Assembly (NCBI GenBank): GCA_013397935.1
Contig: VZRN01000562.1
Span: 298,295 to 362,294 of the forward strand
Length of the DNA: 64,000 nt
DNA from: Dasyornis broadbenti
Taxonomy: Eukaryota > Chordata > Aves > Passeriformes > Dasyornithidae
Direction: 5' to 3'
In this document: positions 10,723-22,490 of the stretch, piece after piece
Layout: each line of letters opens with the position of its first letter
Numbering within the stretch: position 1 is the stretch's first letter
Position numbers and translations under genes: made by a program
The notes under the pieces: generated by a model
What the model saw: only the letters and a program-made list of their open reading frames with translations
Databases searched by the model: none
Told to the model about the DNA's origin: nothing

Positions 10723-13700
10723 TGCTTCTTTTCTCAAGTGACATGAAATCTAAAATGATTGAAAATTTTAGGAGGTGAGGCTTTCCTAAGATCTTTTCTA
10801 CTTGTTTTTCCTGTGTTCCGGTGTTCTCTACCCACAGGACACTGAAATGCTGAAATTTCAGCAGTTCATATGCTTGCCTGCCCACCTCTTTAATAAAAGG
10901 GTTGTGTTTCTTTTCTGTCAACACCTATTCTTTACCACACATCTCTGTTATCATTCAGGAAAATGTTGGCATAGCCTTTTGGGGGGTTTGTTGTTTTTTT
11001 TTTCCCTTCTTTTAAATTTATTTCTATAGCTGGGCTTTTCCTTTTAAGTCTCCTTAATTTCTGTCATCAGTTTCAACCCCAAAGTTCTCACTTTCGCAAG
11101 ACAATAAGCTATTTTCACACATGTAAAAAGCTCTGTAAAGTGGAATTGCAGATGTCACATTTACATGTTTATGTTTTCTGTTTCTTTTTTTTTTTCCATC
11201 TGTCACTTGATTCAGCTCTCCAAGTCCAAGATATTTCAGTGGAGCTGAGAGACTCTCTCAGTTCTTCTGCCCAGAGCTCTAGCTTTACAAAATAAGCAGG
11301 TATCTCAAGCTACGTGGCAGCTTTGGTTCCAAGGATAAAAGCAACCGCTGTAAAATCCAACAATGACCCCGTGCACAAACACTCACAGGCTCTCACACAT
11401 GTGACCCATAAACCAGTGCAGTTAATTTTCCGTACGGTCCTGTCCCTTTCTATGTGGAAAAGAAAAAAAGAAAAAAGAAAGAAAAAAAAAAAAAAAGGCT
11501 GTGAAAGGTGAGTTTTTCAAGAAGAAATCCCTCTGAGGCTCCTCTTGCCGAGATTCCCTGCTAGGATTGCAGGGGGCAAGAGAAGACCTGCTTTTGGCTC
11601 TGTGCAGTAGAGGCCGTGGGATCTGCCCCCAAATCTGGCAGCTCGGTGGGATGCCGTGACCTCTCACCCTGGCGCCTTGGCAGCTCAGCCCCATTGTTCC
11701 CAGGGGCAGGGGGCTGGCGAAGCCAGGAGGGGGGTGAACATCACCACAACTTTTGTGGCTCTGGGAAAGGAGATCACCTCTATGTGGACATCTGGAAGAT
11801 GTGAGCTGGTCCATATTTACTGATAGCATTCAAGATTTCCAGGGTGTTCAGGTAATATAAGAAAAAGAACCGTGAAAGTAAAAAGATGCGCTCACTGGAA
11901 GTGGCATGTACAAATTTAATTTGCCTCCTCCAAGTATTCTTGCCTGCATGTACATGAGCTCCTGGTATTCTCCCTTCAGCTCAGGGAAGCAGAGAGGCCA
12001 TGAGTGAATCACTATATCCTGAGCTCCAGTTACTTGCTCCACGCTAACCTGCAGTTACCTGCTTCTCAGATTTTTCAAAGGCTTCTAATTTGGCCAGATC
12101 GGGGTCTTTTTTCACAAGAACAAAAAAAAGCTCACTGCTGTCACCAAAAGTGACACCCTCCCCATACATCTCCCTCCCCCTCCTGCACATCCAATTATCA
12201 AGTCTCTTTTCCAACGTATCAGATCTCTAGAGCTTCTCAATGAAGGGTTTGTAATAATTCTTTTAACATGGCAAAACACCACATTATTCCCTAAACATTA
12301 ATGTTGCATGAATGCGAGACTTCTTTTCCCCATGAAATTTCCTTTTTGATTTTACAAAACAGAAAGTGCAATTTAAAACAATGCTAATGGAGCTCGTATC
12401 TTCCATGATCTAAAATTATTTTGTGTGGTGCCAATAACTAGCTTGCTAAAAATGCTTGTCTGAGGAACCAACCTGACCTTGAACAAGGACACTCGAGCCC
12501 TTTCTTTCATGACAGTGTTCTTCTGAGCACCCAGTAAAATATCGCATGTTGTTTGGCCATTTGTGTACTGAAAGACCAGAGTTCCACACTTCAGATCTGC
12601 TTAACGCCCTGTGCCACTCAAACACTTGTCACTAGCTAAATTCCCACCTATTAATATGTTTGCATCCTACCCATGGTGTCTTTCAGTTGCTGTTCAGGAC
12701 ATGGACCCTTTTTATCCTCTGTGGTGCTTCATTCAAGTACAAACCTCTGAATTCTTGAACAACCTGATGTGCTGGAGCATCTACTGGAGGAGAAGGCCAT
12801 GGCACATTCAGGAAGGCAGATACAAATGTGACAGAGGGGCTGTAGAAGTTTTCATGATTTTACACCCTCTCAGAGATATGAAATCAGGGGATGTGTGGCC
12901 AGCAAAACAGATAACCAAGAGAGGATTTGCTGAGGAAAGGCAATATGGATATGCACAATTAACTCCAATAAAATTACATCATCTGAGGAACGATATTCTT
13001 TCTCGTCAAAACCAGCATCTTACAGTTTTTGTCTGTGGAGTTAATATTTAAAGGCTAGAGCTGTAATACACTTCAAGACACTTCCTTGATTTCATGGGGT
13101 CACTCTACTATATTTTCCTGTTTATGTAAGTTGTAAATGATGTATCTGATACATCCACCCTGAAAACTGAGTTTTTAACCAGTTCCTGTCGTTATTAAAT
13201 CTTTGCACTACATTCCGTGTTGACATCTCATAAAAACACCTCCATGCCCAGTTTTCTGCTTGGGTGTCATCACTCAGTGATCATGAGAGCATGAAACCAG
13301 ATGCTGGTCCAGGTCGGTGTAACTACGATTTGGCTAAACAAAAATAAAATGGCTTTTCATGCTTATTGATCTTGATTTTTTTGGCCATTTTTACACTTCA
13401 TTGCCTATAAGCTCAGTAAGGATGTGCTTTGTAAAAGGAACTGAAGTTTCTTTTCTCAGTGGATTAGACATTTCACATTTTAGTGATTCCCACTAACATT
13501 TCCATTCCCCCCTCCCAAAAGCAGCCCTTTCCACTGACTTAAAAAAAAAAAAAAGGATTGATCTTTAAGTAATACATATGATATTAGTTTTTCCGTTTTA
13601 AAATAATCACATTATTGCAGACATTTTAATAGCTGTAGAGGTTGCTATGTATTAACATGATTCATGGTCCTTGACAGCAGTGTCTCTGAAAATCCCACAG

Positions 13701-13799
13701 GAATGCAAAATACAAAACTCCACACACGTTCAAATTTTACTGCCTGCAGCTAAAAGAGGGGAAAAAAACTTAAAACTGTTGAAACCCTTCAACTTTAAA
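10723..13799. other. Mostly unique sequence with a GC-richer patch, no gene seen
   Basis: An A-rich purine tract lies at 11459-11498. The stretch 11520-11770 is GC-richer and holds open frames on both strands (for example 135 codons on minus, much of it through the purine tract) with no domain I recognise. A 146-codon + frame at 12611-13051 likewise has no recognisable motif. At 10848-10863 there is a 16-bp palindrome (half site TGCTGAAA). The AT-rich stretch 12240-12480 has a conserved-noncoding look, but nothing in the sequence proves it. Confidence 0.45.
11459..11498. repeat. A-rich purine tract
   Basis: A runs interrupted by single Gs, ending in 15 As. This is simple low-complexity sequence. 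Confidence 0.85.
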
Positions 13800-13920
13800 A
13801 GCATTAATAGATGGTCCCAGGGGATTAAATCTAAATCTTAATGTGTAAAAATCAAGTTAATAACCACAGAGATTAATATGGTTGCATTTGATTATTGTGA
13901 TAATGCAAACAATTAGTACT
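13800..13920. promoter_or_regulatory. Candidate enhancer-like block rich in homeodomain ATTA/TAAT cores
   Basis: Ten ATTA or TAAT cores occur in about 120 bases, together with ATGCAAAC (octamer-like, POU type) and AACAAT (SOX-like) close together at about 13903-13913. Such density is a feature of many vertebrate developmental enhancers, but AT-rich DNA also yields it by chance. Conservation was not tested. Confidence 0.3.
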
Positions 13921-14329
13921 GCTAAAGTGAGATATATTAGCCTCCTACTTGCCCCACACACATCTGCAAAGCATTGGAAATAAATGGAAATAAAACATTT
14001 TGCTCTGAAAGGTTTTTCTTTTTTCTTTTTGCCTTTGTCTTATTTTCTCTGTAGCTGACTCATTTTTAAACTATAATGGTTACCATTTTATTTTTAAGCC
14101 TCCCTTTTTATAAGACTCTCATAAAATTGGTTGCCATAATCATCCATTCCATATTGTCAGCAAATTATACATTCCTTGCCAATACCAGTAAATAAATAAA
14201 TCTTCTAGATAAATGACATGACACTTTTTTCCTCCCCTCTTTCTTTTAAGGACAAAAAATGCCATGCAAATGTATTAGCCTGAGGAAAATAAGAACTTCT
14301 TCCTAGTCCACTGTTGGTTTAATCCAGAA

Positions 14330-15550
14330 TGCCCAAGGAATGGAACCAGGCATCTAATCCAATCTATATTATAGGTGGAGTTGGAAGTGCCACCTATACT
14401 TAATGCTTGACACTTCCCATTATAAAACCCTTTTTTCAGTTGCAAATAACTGTGCCAGACTTTTGAGTGTTCGACTAAAATTCCCCTTGCTGGATGAATG
14501 CCTCACTTTGATTTATTTGTTGTTCTAAAATTTTAGTGAGAAACAGCTCAGCAATTTCCAGCAACAAGATTATAGAAATTATATTATTTTGCCCACATCA
14601 AAAAAAAAAAGTCCTTGCAACGATTCAATCGATTAACTCTAATATACCCATCCCTTGGAGCTTGGACATTGCATTTGGCATAGAAGAGGACCTGCCTGGT
14701 GTCAAGAATGTGAAAACAGACCGACTTTGGCTAAATGCTTAGCCTTTGCTCAAGTTCAGCGGACGTTCTTAGGAATTTGGCAGCAATGTCCTCCAAAGCC
14801 TCTGTCTGTACCAAGCACACTCCAGCTCCCAAGCTGCAGGCTCTGAGCAAAACTTGCCCTCCTATTGCTGCTCCTAAATTCTGTGGTTGCATGTGTTTAG
14901 GCATGGAATGCAGGGCTGCAGGGAAGTGGAGGCAGAAACTTGGGATTAGATGTCAATGATTTGAGAGTGTGGAAGGAAGATTGTTATCCTGGCTTGGCAA
15001 AAAGCACGTGTGCAGAAGAAAATGGAGCTCAAGAAAGGGGTTCAGGGGAAAAGCTTGGTAACTTTCTGCCGTATGGGATGGTAGAAGATTGAAAGCGGGA
15101 TGAGGAGCAAGGGAATGAGAAACTGGGACTGGAACTGAGGTGGATAAAAAGTGAGCTGCATGTGAAAAATCCAATGAGAAAAGCCTGGTGGTGAAGGGAG
15201 GAAATACTGTGACCAAGGCTGGAGGGCTGGAAACTGAACAGACTGGGCCACTGGTGGCTTGTATCCAGGAGCTGGGATGGACCCAGTCATCTGGGATTAT
15301 CCCTTATGCACCCAAGAAATCACCCATGAAGTGAGTAGCTCATTCCTCTTAAGTGCAGTTGTACAGGCAGGATAGCATCAGCCACCTTCTGCTACCTTGA
15401 GTGGCTGAGTCAGTGCTGTAAGACCAAAGATTTCAGTCCTGCAGCTAAACCACCATGATGGGACTTCTGTGGGATTTTCAAATTGCCTTTTTAGAGAAAG
15501 CTATAGGATAGTACATGAGAAACCTTTAAAAGATAAGTATCACACAATAA
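14330..15550. repeat. Probable ancient sauropsid interspersed repeat(s), family unknown
   Basis: The part at 14418-14475 (CCATTATAAAACCC, then CAGTTGCAAATAACTGTGCC) resembles a repeat phrase I remember from turtle and crocodile DNA ('cattataagacccttttctcagttgcttataactttgcc'). Further along, 15100-15290 has recurring GGGACTGG / GGGATGGA / ACTGGGCC wording, and 15365-15430 reads 'gcatcagccaccttctgct...gtggctgagtcagtg'. These also seem familiar from old reptile repeats. The open frames here have no domains. The family assignment is from memory and weak. Confidence 0.35.
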
Positions 15551-15974
15551 AGCTTTCAGGGTGTAGGAACAATTAAAATTATTTATGCAGCCCTAACTTG
15601 TCCTCTCCTTTTTTGTTTTTCTACAGTATGACGTAGATGGACTTATCGGACAATCAGTTAGGAAAAGTAGCAGAGAAAGATGAACATATCATGTGTTGCA
15701 AGGTTGGAGAATTAGGAATATGTACGCAGGAAGAGAATGGAGGGCTTTCTAGATGCTATATTTGAATGTTGTCCATCACAGAGGGGTCTGTCCTTGCCTT
15801 TTCTTCGCCTGTGGTGCTGTGGAAACACCCAGACCAGGCGATGATCACTTTCTGTGTTTGGAGAGGATTTGACCTGACACTCCAGCAGTGTCCCTTCTCA
15901 AGTACCACTTGTGACTCCGCCTGAGCTGTGCACTGACGATACACGTGGCTGCCCAATGCTGAGCGCTCTGACAA

Positions 15975-16190
15975 CTCAGGCTGTGGTGACTTAGCCTGGC
16001 CCTCTAGAATAAGTGTGAATGCTGGCCTTATTTAAAGTCTTGTTGCCTCAGTTCCCCTTTTGAAAAATGGGAATAACACCAACCTACCTCTTGCATGAGT
16101 GTTGTGAAAATGAATGAATTACTATTTATGAAGTACTGTAATGATGAGTGCCCATGAAGAGCAGCCCATGAGGAAATTAATTATTCTATC
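15975..16190 (+). repeat. MIR/L2-like ancient retroposon fragment
   Basis: Reading along +, GTGACTTAGCCTGG (MIR-like 'gtgaccttgggcaag') is followed by TTGCCTCAGTTCCCC, then AAAAATGGGAATAACACC, CTACCTCTTGCATGAGTG and TTGTGAAAATGAATGAATTA. In order, these match the core and 3' half of CORE-SINE/MIR-type elements ('cctcagtttcc...aaaatggggataataa...ctacctcat...gttgtgagga'). The match covers about 150-200 bases with many changes. An L2/L3-derived tail is the alternative. Confidence 0.6.
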
Positions 16191-16199
16191 TTTGGAACA

Positions 16200-18150
16200 G
16201 GGTTTGAATAGTGAGCAGTAAATAGGATGTAGGGCCATTACAGTGAATAATGAGAATGAAGCAGATTAATAGCATCTACCCTGCGCAGTGAATGAGGCAA
16301 GGGCTTGATGAAGAAAACAGGAAATATTGTGGTGGCATGGTGAAGACCATACCAAGGTGTTATGGTAGAAGAAGGTGACTGCCAGTATAGCAGCTCTGGA
16401 GTGCTTGGGCCCATGTCACCATCACCCCTAACCCTTCCCAGCTCTGATGATGGACATATACCACACAGCCTAACATTCCCTGTGATCTCACTTTCCCTCT
16501 CCGATGGTTCCTAACACAGTTTTTGAGTCCAGCCAGGCCCAGTCTCCTCCCATCTGACTCACAGCTCCAGTTTCCTTGCTTGGCCAGGCTCTGACTCAAA
16601 AACTGTTTCAGCTTCCCTCCCTTCATCCACAGCCATTAACCCCAGTTCCTATAATAACAGGAAAAAGCACATTCCTAACACAGAGACACCTTCCTCTATG
16701 AAAATCCTAACGCAGCTCAAAACCAAGCAATAGCAGAACTTCAAAAAAAAGACAAGGTATAATCAGAAAATATGCACAAATATGTGAAAATATGCAAATC
16801 TACATACATTTTCTAGCCTCAGTAGCAGCTATAGGTTTACAACGTCATCAGAAACTTTCCAAAATTGAGTCAATATGATTGCAGGTCAGTATTTATTTGG
16901 AGTGATATAGATTAGAAATTGCAACTGAAAAAAGGATTTTCTCCTAAAATACATCAGCAATCACAATGTCTGGCAGTCCTTATCCTTCTTGCATAATATT
17001 GCAAACATGCGTAAGAAAGAGAATTTAAGGCCTGTTTCCTGGCCTTGTAGTTGGAAGGTAAATATATCTATATGGTTATTTTTTAAATTTTTTTTTTTTT
17101 TTCATAGAATTACCTCAGCAGTAAGAACTAGTCAAAACTAAATCCAAATGTAGCTCATCCTAATTTCAGGTATGCCAATCTTTAAAGAAACCAATGGAAA
17201 AAAAATCTATGAGATCTTTTAACTAGCAAGCTCAGGTTTGAAAACACATTTTCAGATCAGTTCCCCATTTGTTTTATTACCTTCAAGCCATAAGCCTCTC
17301 AAAATAATCTCAGCCAAGGCATAACCCAAGATTTCTCATTTTAGGTACTGAATTTGTAGCTCATCTCTGAATGAGTTTCTTAAATTCAAGATTTTATAAA
17401 GGTTAAGTTTGTCAACTTTAAAATTGTCTGCAAAGGATTAATGACTATTTTGAATCCTTGGAACTGATGGTTCTATGGTGCTCAGTGAGCGAAAGAAACT
17501 TAAAAAAAAAAAGGGGAAACATTTAGGAAGGAATGTCTCTTAACGCTATGCTCTCTTCTGTGAAAGGGAGGGCAAAACCCCAGCTTTTGGCTAATGCTGG
17601 CTGGGTGGGAGAACCACCAGACTGGCAGCTGCATTCCCCCTGACTGTTCAGAGGAGTATGTGTAGTTGATGCTAGTGCCACCCTTTATGCAAGATGCCTG
17701 AGAAGCAACACATGAAAGAAGAAAAGGGAAAGAGACCCAGCTTCATCACTCCAAACTGTTACTTCTGCCTTGGCAAGGAAATAAGCAGAAGGAAGGAAAA
17801 CAGCAAACCAAGATGGGGCTCTTTTGTTCTTCCACCTTGACAAGGATGGCGTTAGGAAGAATAAATACCAACTAGCAGCAAGTGTTGCAGCTCACATGGA
17901 GCAATGGAGTACCTGTGCAGTCAGGATCAAAGATCGGAGGGTCTTTAATGCTTTGGCACTCTGCCTTCTGGTTATGCACTGCAAAACCAATAATGTTAAG
18001 TGGCACACATGGAGCTCCATGTAACCAGCGTAACACAAGCAGTGTTCATACCTTCAGCATGTGATTGGGATGTTAGTATTACAGGCTGAACTGCAAATCC
18101 ATGAAACCTTTTGATCCGGTCTTCCACAGACACCCCAGACAAATAGGTAG
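16200..18150. other. Mostly unique sequence, no gene seen
   Basis: A T run lies at 17088-17102 and an A run at 17502-17512. The region 17560-18060 is GC-richer but gives only short frames without recognisable domains. The 88-codon minus frame at 16360-16626 has no motif I know. Confidence 0.5.
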
Positions 18151-18152
18151 CA

Positions 18153-18566
18153 CTATCCCACTTTTACATGCCAGCCAATACCTAGCACAATTGAGATGTC
18201 ATGGTCTGCTACAAGCAGTACATTTAATCCCCTACCATTGGGAATAAATGACACTAATGATCTGCCAGACCCATCTGCATTTCGTGCTTTTCGCTCTTGT
18301 AGCACCATCCCAGCAGGCAGTACGAGCTTCATGTTTATCTTGGAGTCTGTGAGGCTGGTCAGTGCCTTGTCACTGTGGTGAAGGTCCAGGTAGTCCCAAA
18401 CACAGTAGGCAGAAGGGAAGACACATATTGAGGGGTTATCTGTCTTACTGCTAATGATGGGGCAACTCTGTTCTGAGAAATTGATCACAAGTATTGTCAC
18501 ACCATCTCTTGGAACCATTATGCAGGAGCAGTGATTGTTGGGAGAGGCTGTAGAAACAGACTTCAT
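18153..18566 (-). CDS. Unrecognised 137-codon open frame
   Basis: This uninterrupted ATG-to-stop frame on the minus strand is one of the longest in the window that is neither low-complexity nor a known repeat. The composition is balanced, with alternating hydrophobic stretches (for example GVTILVINF and LNVLLVADHDISIVLGI). I see no signal peptide, zinc finger, transposase triad or other family motif. There is no clear promoter, splice site or polyadenylation context. A CR1 tail lies about 420 bases away on the + coordinate side. It may be chance, a remnant of an old transposon, or a decayed retroposed gene. It is listed as a candidate only. Confidence 0.12.
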   Translation of the reverse strand: MKSVSTASPNNHCSCIMVPRDGVTILVINFSEQSCPIISSKTDNPSICVFPSAYCVWDYLDLHHSDKALTSLTDSKINMKLVLPAGMVLQERKARNADGSGRSLVSFIPNGRGLNVLLVADHDISIVLGIGWHVKVG

Positions 18567-18987
18567 GGATGATCTCCAGGCTTGATGACCTTAGCTGTGA
18601 CATATCCTGTCATAACATGGTACAGAAAAAAGACCACTTTGTGACATTCATTTCACTGACTCAGCACCTGAAATGTGTGAGCAAGGGCACGAAGGAAGCT
18701 AGTCCATCACCAGGGAATTCTGACAAGGTGACTCCTTTGCATCCAGGGTGCATGACCTTGGCATCATCTAATCCAGCCAATTCACCAGTCTATCAATCTA
18801 CACATATAATTTACTTGTTCCAGTGCAGCAGTATCTTGTTTGATATAATTGCTGCTAGTCTCTATTTCATCCCAGCTGAACTCCCATTCTGCTTCCTATG
18901 CTGCATTGAGGGTTGAAGCAGCAGCACAGGCTTCTTGGAAATAGCAAACATCCTGAATCAGCCATGAAGTGTGCCCTGGCAGCTAAC

Positions 18988-19270
18988 CATAAAACGGCTT
19001 GGGTTGGAAAGGACCTTACAAATCATCTAGCTCCAGCCTCACTGCCATTTTTTCCACTCGACTCAGTTGCTCAAAGCCTCATCCAACCTGGCCTTGAACA
19101 CTTCCTTGAACACATGGATGGGGTATCCACAACTTCTCTGATCAACCTGTTCCTGTGCCTCACCACCCTCACCGTAAAGAATTTCGTCCTAATATCTCAT
19201 CTAAATCTGCTTCTTTTAGTGTAAAACCATTACCTCTTGTTCTGTCACTACATGCCCTTGTAAAAAGTAG
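18988..19270 (-). mobile_element. CR1 LINE 3' end, 5'-truncated
   Basis: The + strand carries the reverse complement of an avian CR1 tail. It has CTTGGGTTGGAAAGGACCTT, then 'caaagcctcatccaacctggccttgaac' (about 19072-19102), then CATCCACAACTTCTCTG-like and 'cctcaccaccctcaccgtaaagaatttc' blocks, then 'ctcttgttctgtcactacatgcccttgtaaaaag'. These cover the last coding part of ORF2 and the short 3' UTR. The tail microsatellite is mostly lost at about 18990. The copy ends abruptly near 19270, which is the usual 5' truncation from incomplete reverse transcription. The divergence is modest, so it is much younger than the CR1 at 5165. Confidence 0.92.
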
Positions 19271-19274
19271 TGTA

Positions 19275-22230
19275 AATTTTCCATTAGTCACTAGGAATGG
19301 GACATAACTGTATCACTGGCATTGGTTTTGGTTGTTTTTTTTTCTTTACTCTCCCCTTCATTGTTCAAAGATTTAAGGAGTGGGGCCATCATTCCTTTTA
19401 CACTAAGATGCCAGGTTGCTAATGTTCCCATGGATGGATTCCTATATCCTCCAGATGTTTCTAGGAACAAAGTGAGCTTGGCAGGGTGACACCAGAGGTA
19501 AATGGGAAATAAATCAACCAGTGAAATGGGTGGCTGAGGTGGCGCCTGGAGCAGCAGCTACTGCTTTAAGCTGCCATGGGTAAGCACTAGAACAGGAGAG
19601 CTACAAATTCACCAGGATCTCTGCTGAGCAGGTCCTGGGTCCTCAATGGATAAGGAGAGGTGGAACAGAGTGAAAGCAGGAAGTACAAGGGTATACATTG
19701 TGGAAATGATGCCTGGGAGGTAACAGCAGAGGAGAGGTGAGGGACTGGTTATGAGAAGTCAGCGATGGACAGTGATGAGCAGTGGTGGAGCGAGCGGGCA
19801 GCAGCAGCAGCAGGGGTGCCCTCTCACCTTGCTCCAGCTCTGTGGTGCCTGTGAGCAGTGTCAGGAGGCAAAGCAGCACAGCACTTCCCTCAGCAGCCGG
19901 CACGGTCACCAGGAGGAATACCCTCCTGCCTCCCTGCTGCACCGGGGGTGCCTGAGGTCCTCTGGAGCTGCGAGGTGAGGCCACAGGCAGGGGCTGGGCT
20001 CTGAGTGCCCTGTGAGATGGCGCTGGCTTGGGAACCTGACCCACCGCAGTACCGGCAGCCACAGAACCTGACACTCCTCTTTCATAAGCATGTGTGAAGA
20101 GAGATGCCTGGATAACCTGGAAGGTGCTGCCTTTGTGGGAGAGTGGGGACAGTGCAGGAGTTGGCTTTCGCCCCAGATGACAAAGCGGAGGAAAACCAGC
20201 TGGGTTCCCAGTCAGGGCTCCAAGCAGGTTTGCTGCCAGAAACCAGACATCAGGGATTTTGCACTGGTGAATTTTGTCAGTGTCTGTGTATTTAGTCAGA
20301 TTTTCCTGTAATAAAACTACATTTTAGGTGCTCTGATTTTGATAACATGGGAACTGGCACATAATTTATGTTTCCAGAGCTATTTTTCCTGATCCCGAAG
20401 GAGCTGTTTCCCCAATATTTTTCAAGAACAAACCTTCATTTTGTCTTTCAACACTTTTTTTTTCCCCCATAATTTTTAACCATTGTTTCCAGTGCCCTTC
20501 TCCCTGGACTATGCCCAGCCACAGTGGCCTGGGTTTGTAATTATGGCAAAAACTTGTCCAATGACTAGGCGATGACTAGAGATAATTCCCCAGAAGAAAC
20601 ACCTACAGAAGAATGCCATTTCTGCACTTTTCCTCTCCTTTTGCTTGGATTCATCAGGCTGCTGCTCATCTATTGCTTATTGTTTTTAACCCTTCAGCTA
20701 TATCTTTTCTTTTGAAATGAAATAATTCTAACTATTAGAGTGCATTTACAATATGAAAACACTGCTGTATTTACTATAATACTCCCTAAAGTCCTAAAGT
20801 GACTATAATTCACAAATTAATATCAGCCTATTTGCTTATCTCTGAGTTTGTCAGTAAAAACAGTATGTGGATCTGACTCATTCTGTATGAACAATGAAAA
20901 TATCTGAACCTCTTCCAGCAGAATGGCAGGAGGTGCTGTGCTTCTGTGTGATTTTAGATTAAGATGCACCTCCACTGGAGAGAAAATGCAAAAGTCCTGC
21001 ACTCAGCAGGAAAAATTGCTGGAACTCCATCTCTTCTTTTGGGTCAGTTTGCTTCATAGCTTGGTGTCTCAATGGCAAATATGGATGATGGCATTTTTTA
21101 TGGTCCATATTTAAGATCTAGGGATTTAATTCTCAAATATTCATGACATAATCTGGATATAATTAGAATAAGACTAACACATTTTCACAAAAACACAAGA
21201 TGCATTTTCATGCTTTTCTTGATTTTCTTTTTTTTTTACTTTTTTTTTTTTCCCCCAGATGTCTGCATAAGAGGAGAAAAGAACTAAATGAAAATAACAC
21301 ATACAGTAAGAACTGGGCTATGGCATTTTCTGGCAGGAGTCATGCATCTCCTCAGGGTGAAAAGCTTTTCACATCACAAGACACATGTTTGACTGTGACT
21401 TATCATTTCCAGGTTAGGAACATAGTTGAGTTCCTTGACATGCTACGGACCATTCATCATTTCAACCTGTGCTACTCTTGTTTTTGAGCTAACTATTTAG
21501 TGCTAGTGAATTTGATTTAGAGATGTCAGCAAAGGAGTGACATGGCTTCCTCTTGCGTGGTAAGTGCTGTATTTCAGAATGCTGTACACACTCAAATTCA
21601 CTGTGCCCTCACTCCCGCGTGTGAACACAGAGGTTTCTACAACGTGCCAGGTTTTTTTTGTGTGTGTGTTTTTGTGCACATGCACATGTCAGGCAGCCTG
21701 GGCCACAGCATTATGTCTGAGTCTGTGAGTCAGCTGATGCATGAGCTGAAGGTGAAAAAAATGCTATTGCTCCAGTTAGGAAGCAGCAACCATAAGTCAC
21801 CCTTAGGCATTCTCGTCTGGGGAGAAGGGAGAACGACACCGTAGCCGTGGAACGACCAATTCTCCTTGAGCTGTAAGAGCAGAACAGCTAAGGTGTCCTC
21901 TGGGGAATCCTCAACAAATTCAATGGGTACTTTCAGCTGGCTTTCAAGTGACTCTGTGTAGCTGCTTAGCTGTAGCTCCTCTGTGGGATTGAGACCAAAC
22001 TGTGCACGTGTGTGTGGGGGGGAGTGTAGTTTCTATTCACAGCAAAATTAGCAGTTCCACAAGATAAACAAGGATTAACTTTTCACCTTTTTTTTTAGCT
22101 TGGGAAAAAAGACAGCTTGACTCTTTTTTTTTCGGGGGTGGGGGGNAAGAGAACGGTAGCAGAAGGATCCTATCTCGACTGGCTTCACCTCTGCACAGTG
22201 CCCACACATGCAATTTCAAGCACAGTGTAA
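19275..22230. other. Unique sequence with a GC-rich patch, no gene seen
   Basis: The stretch 19640-20090 is GC-rich with a short (GCA)n run and open frames on both strands (143 codons on minus), biased by composition and without a recognisable domain. T runs lie at 19338, 20453 and 21228-21253. A TG-rich tract lies at 21650-21672. One N lies at 22146 beside a G run. No RNA gene was seen. Confidence 0.5.
19797..19815. repeat. (GCA)n short microsatellite
   Basis: Five CAG units sit in a GC-richer patch. Confidence 0.8.
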
Positions 22231-22235
22231 GCATT

Positions 22236-22261
22236 GATGTTGTGGGTATACCCACAACATC
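22236..22261. repeat. Perfect 26-bp palindrome without spacer
   Basis: The half site GATGTTGTGGGTA is followed immediately by its exact reverse complement. The flanking bases (T on each side) do not extend it. It could be a dimeric protein-binding site or the scar of a template-switch mutation. Confidence 0.95.
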
Positions 22262-22490
22262 TTTAAGAGATGTGACTGAGGTATTCTGAAGCATTCATTA
22301 ACACTTTGAGTCAATCCAAAGATCCACAGAGGAGAAATGGGAGTCATGAATATTTTGGTCAGCTTAAGGGGGTTTAATGTAAAAAGATATTCTAAATACT
22401 GCTGTACATCTAACTAGTGTCAGATATTAGCTGTAGTATTGCATCAGTGACCTTAATCCTAGCAGTAATTAACAAAAAGTCTCCTTCCCC

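Noticed and set aside
11422..11829. 135-codon minus frame
   Set aside because: It runs through the A-rich tract (read as Phe/Leu/Ser) and a GC-biased patch. No domain is recognisable.
12611..13051. 146-codon + frame
   Set aside because: No recognisable domain, no splice or promoter context, and ordinary sequence. A frame of this length is expected occasionally by chance in 64 kb.
17103..17113. CATAGAATTAC as a CR1 tail
   Set aside because: Only about ten bases match and none of the adjacent CR1 wording is present.
18153..18566. Weak impression of a heparanase C-terminal beta-sandwich (GVTILVINF)
   Set aside because: The resemblance is limited to a few hydrophobic positions. No conserved motif of the family is present.
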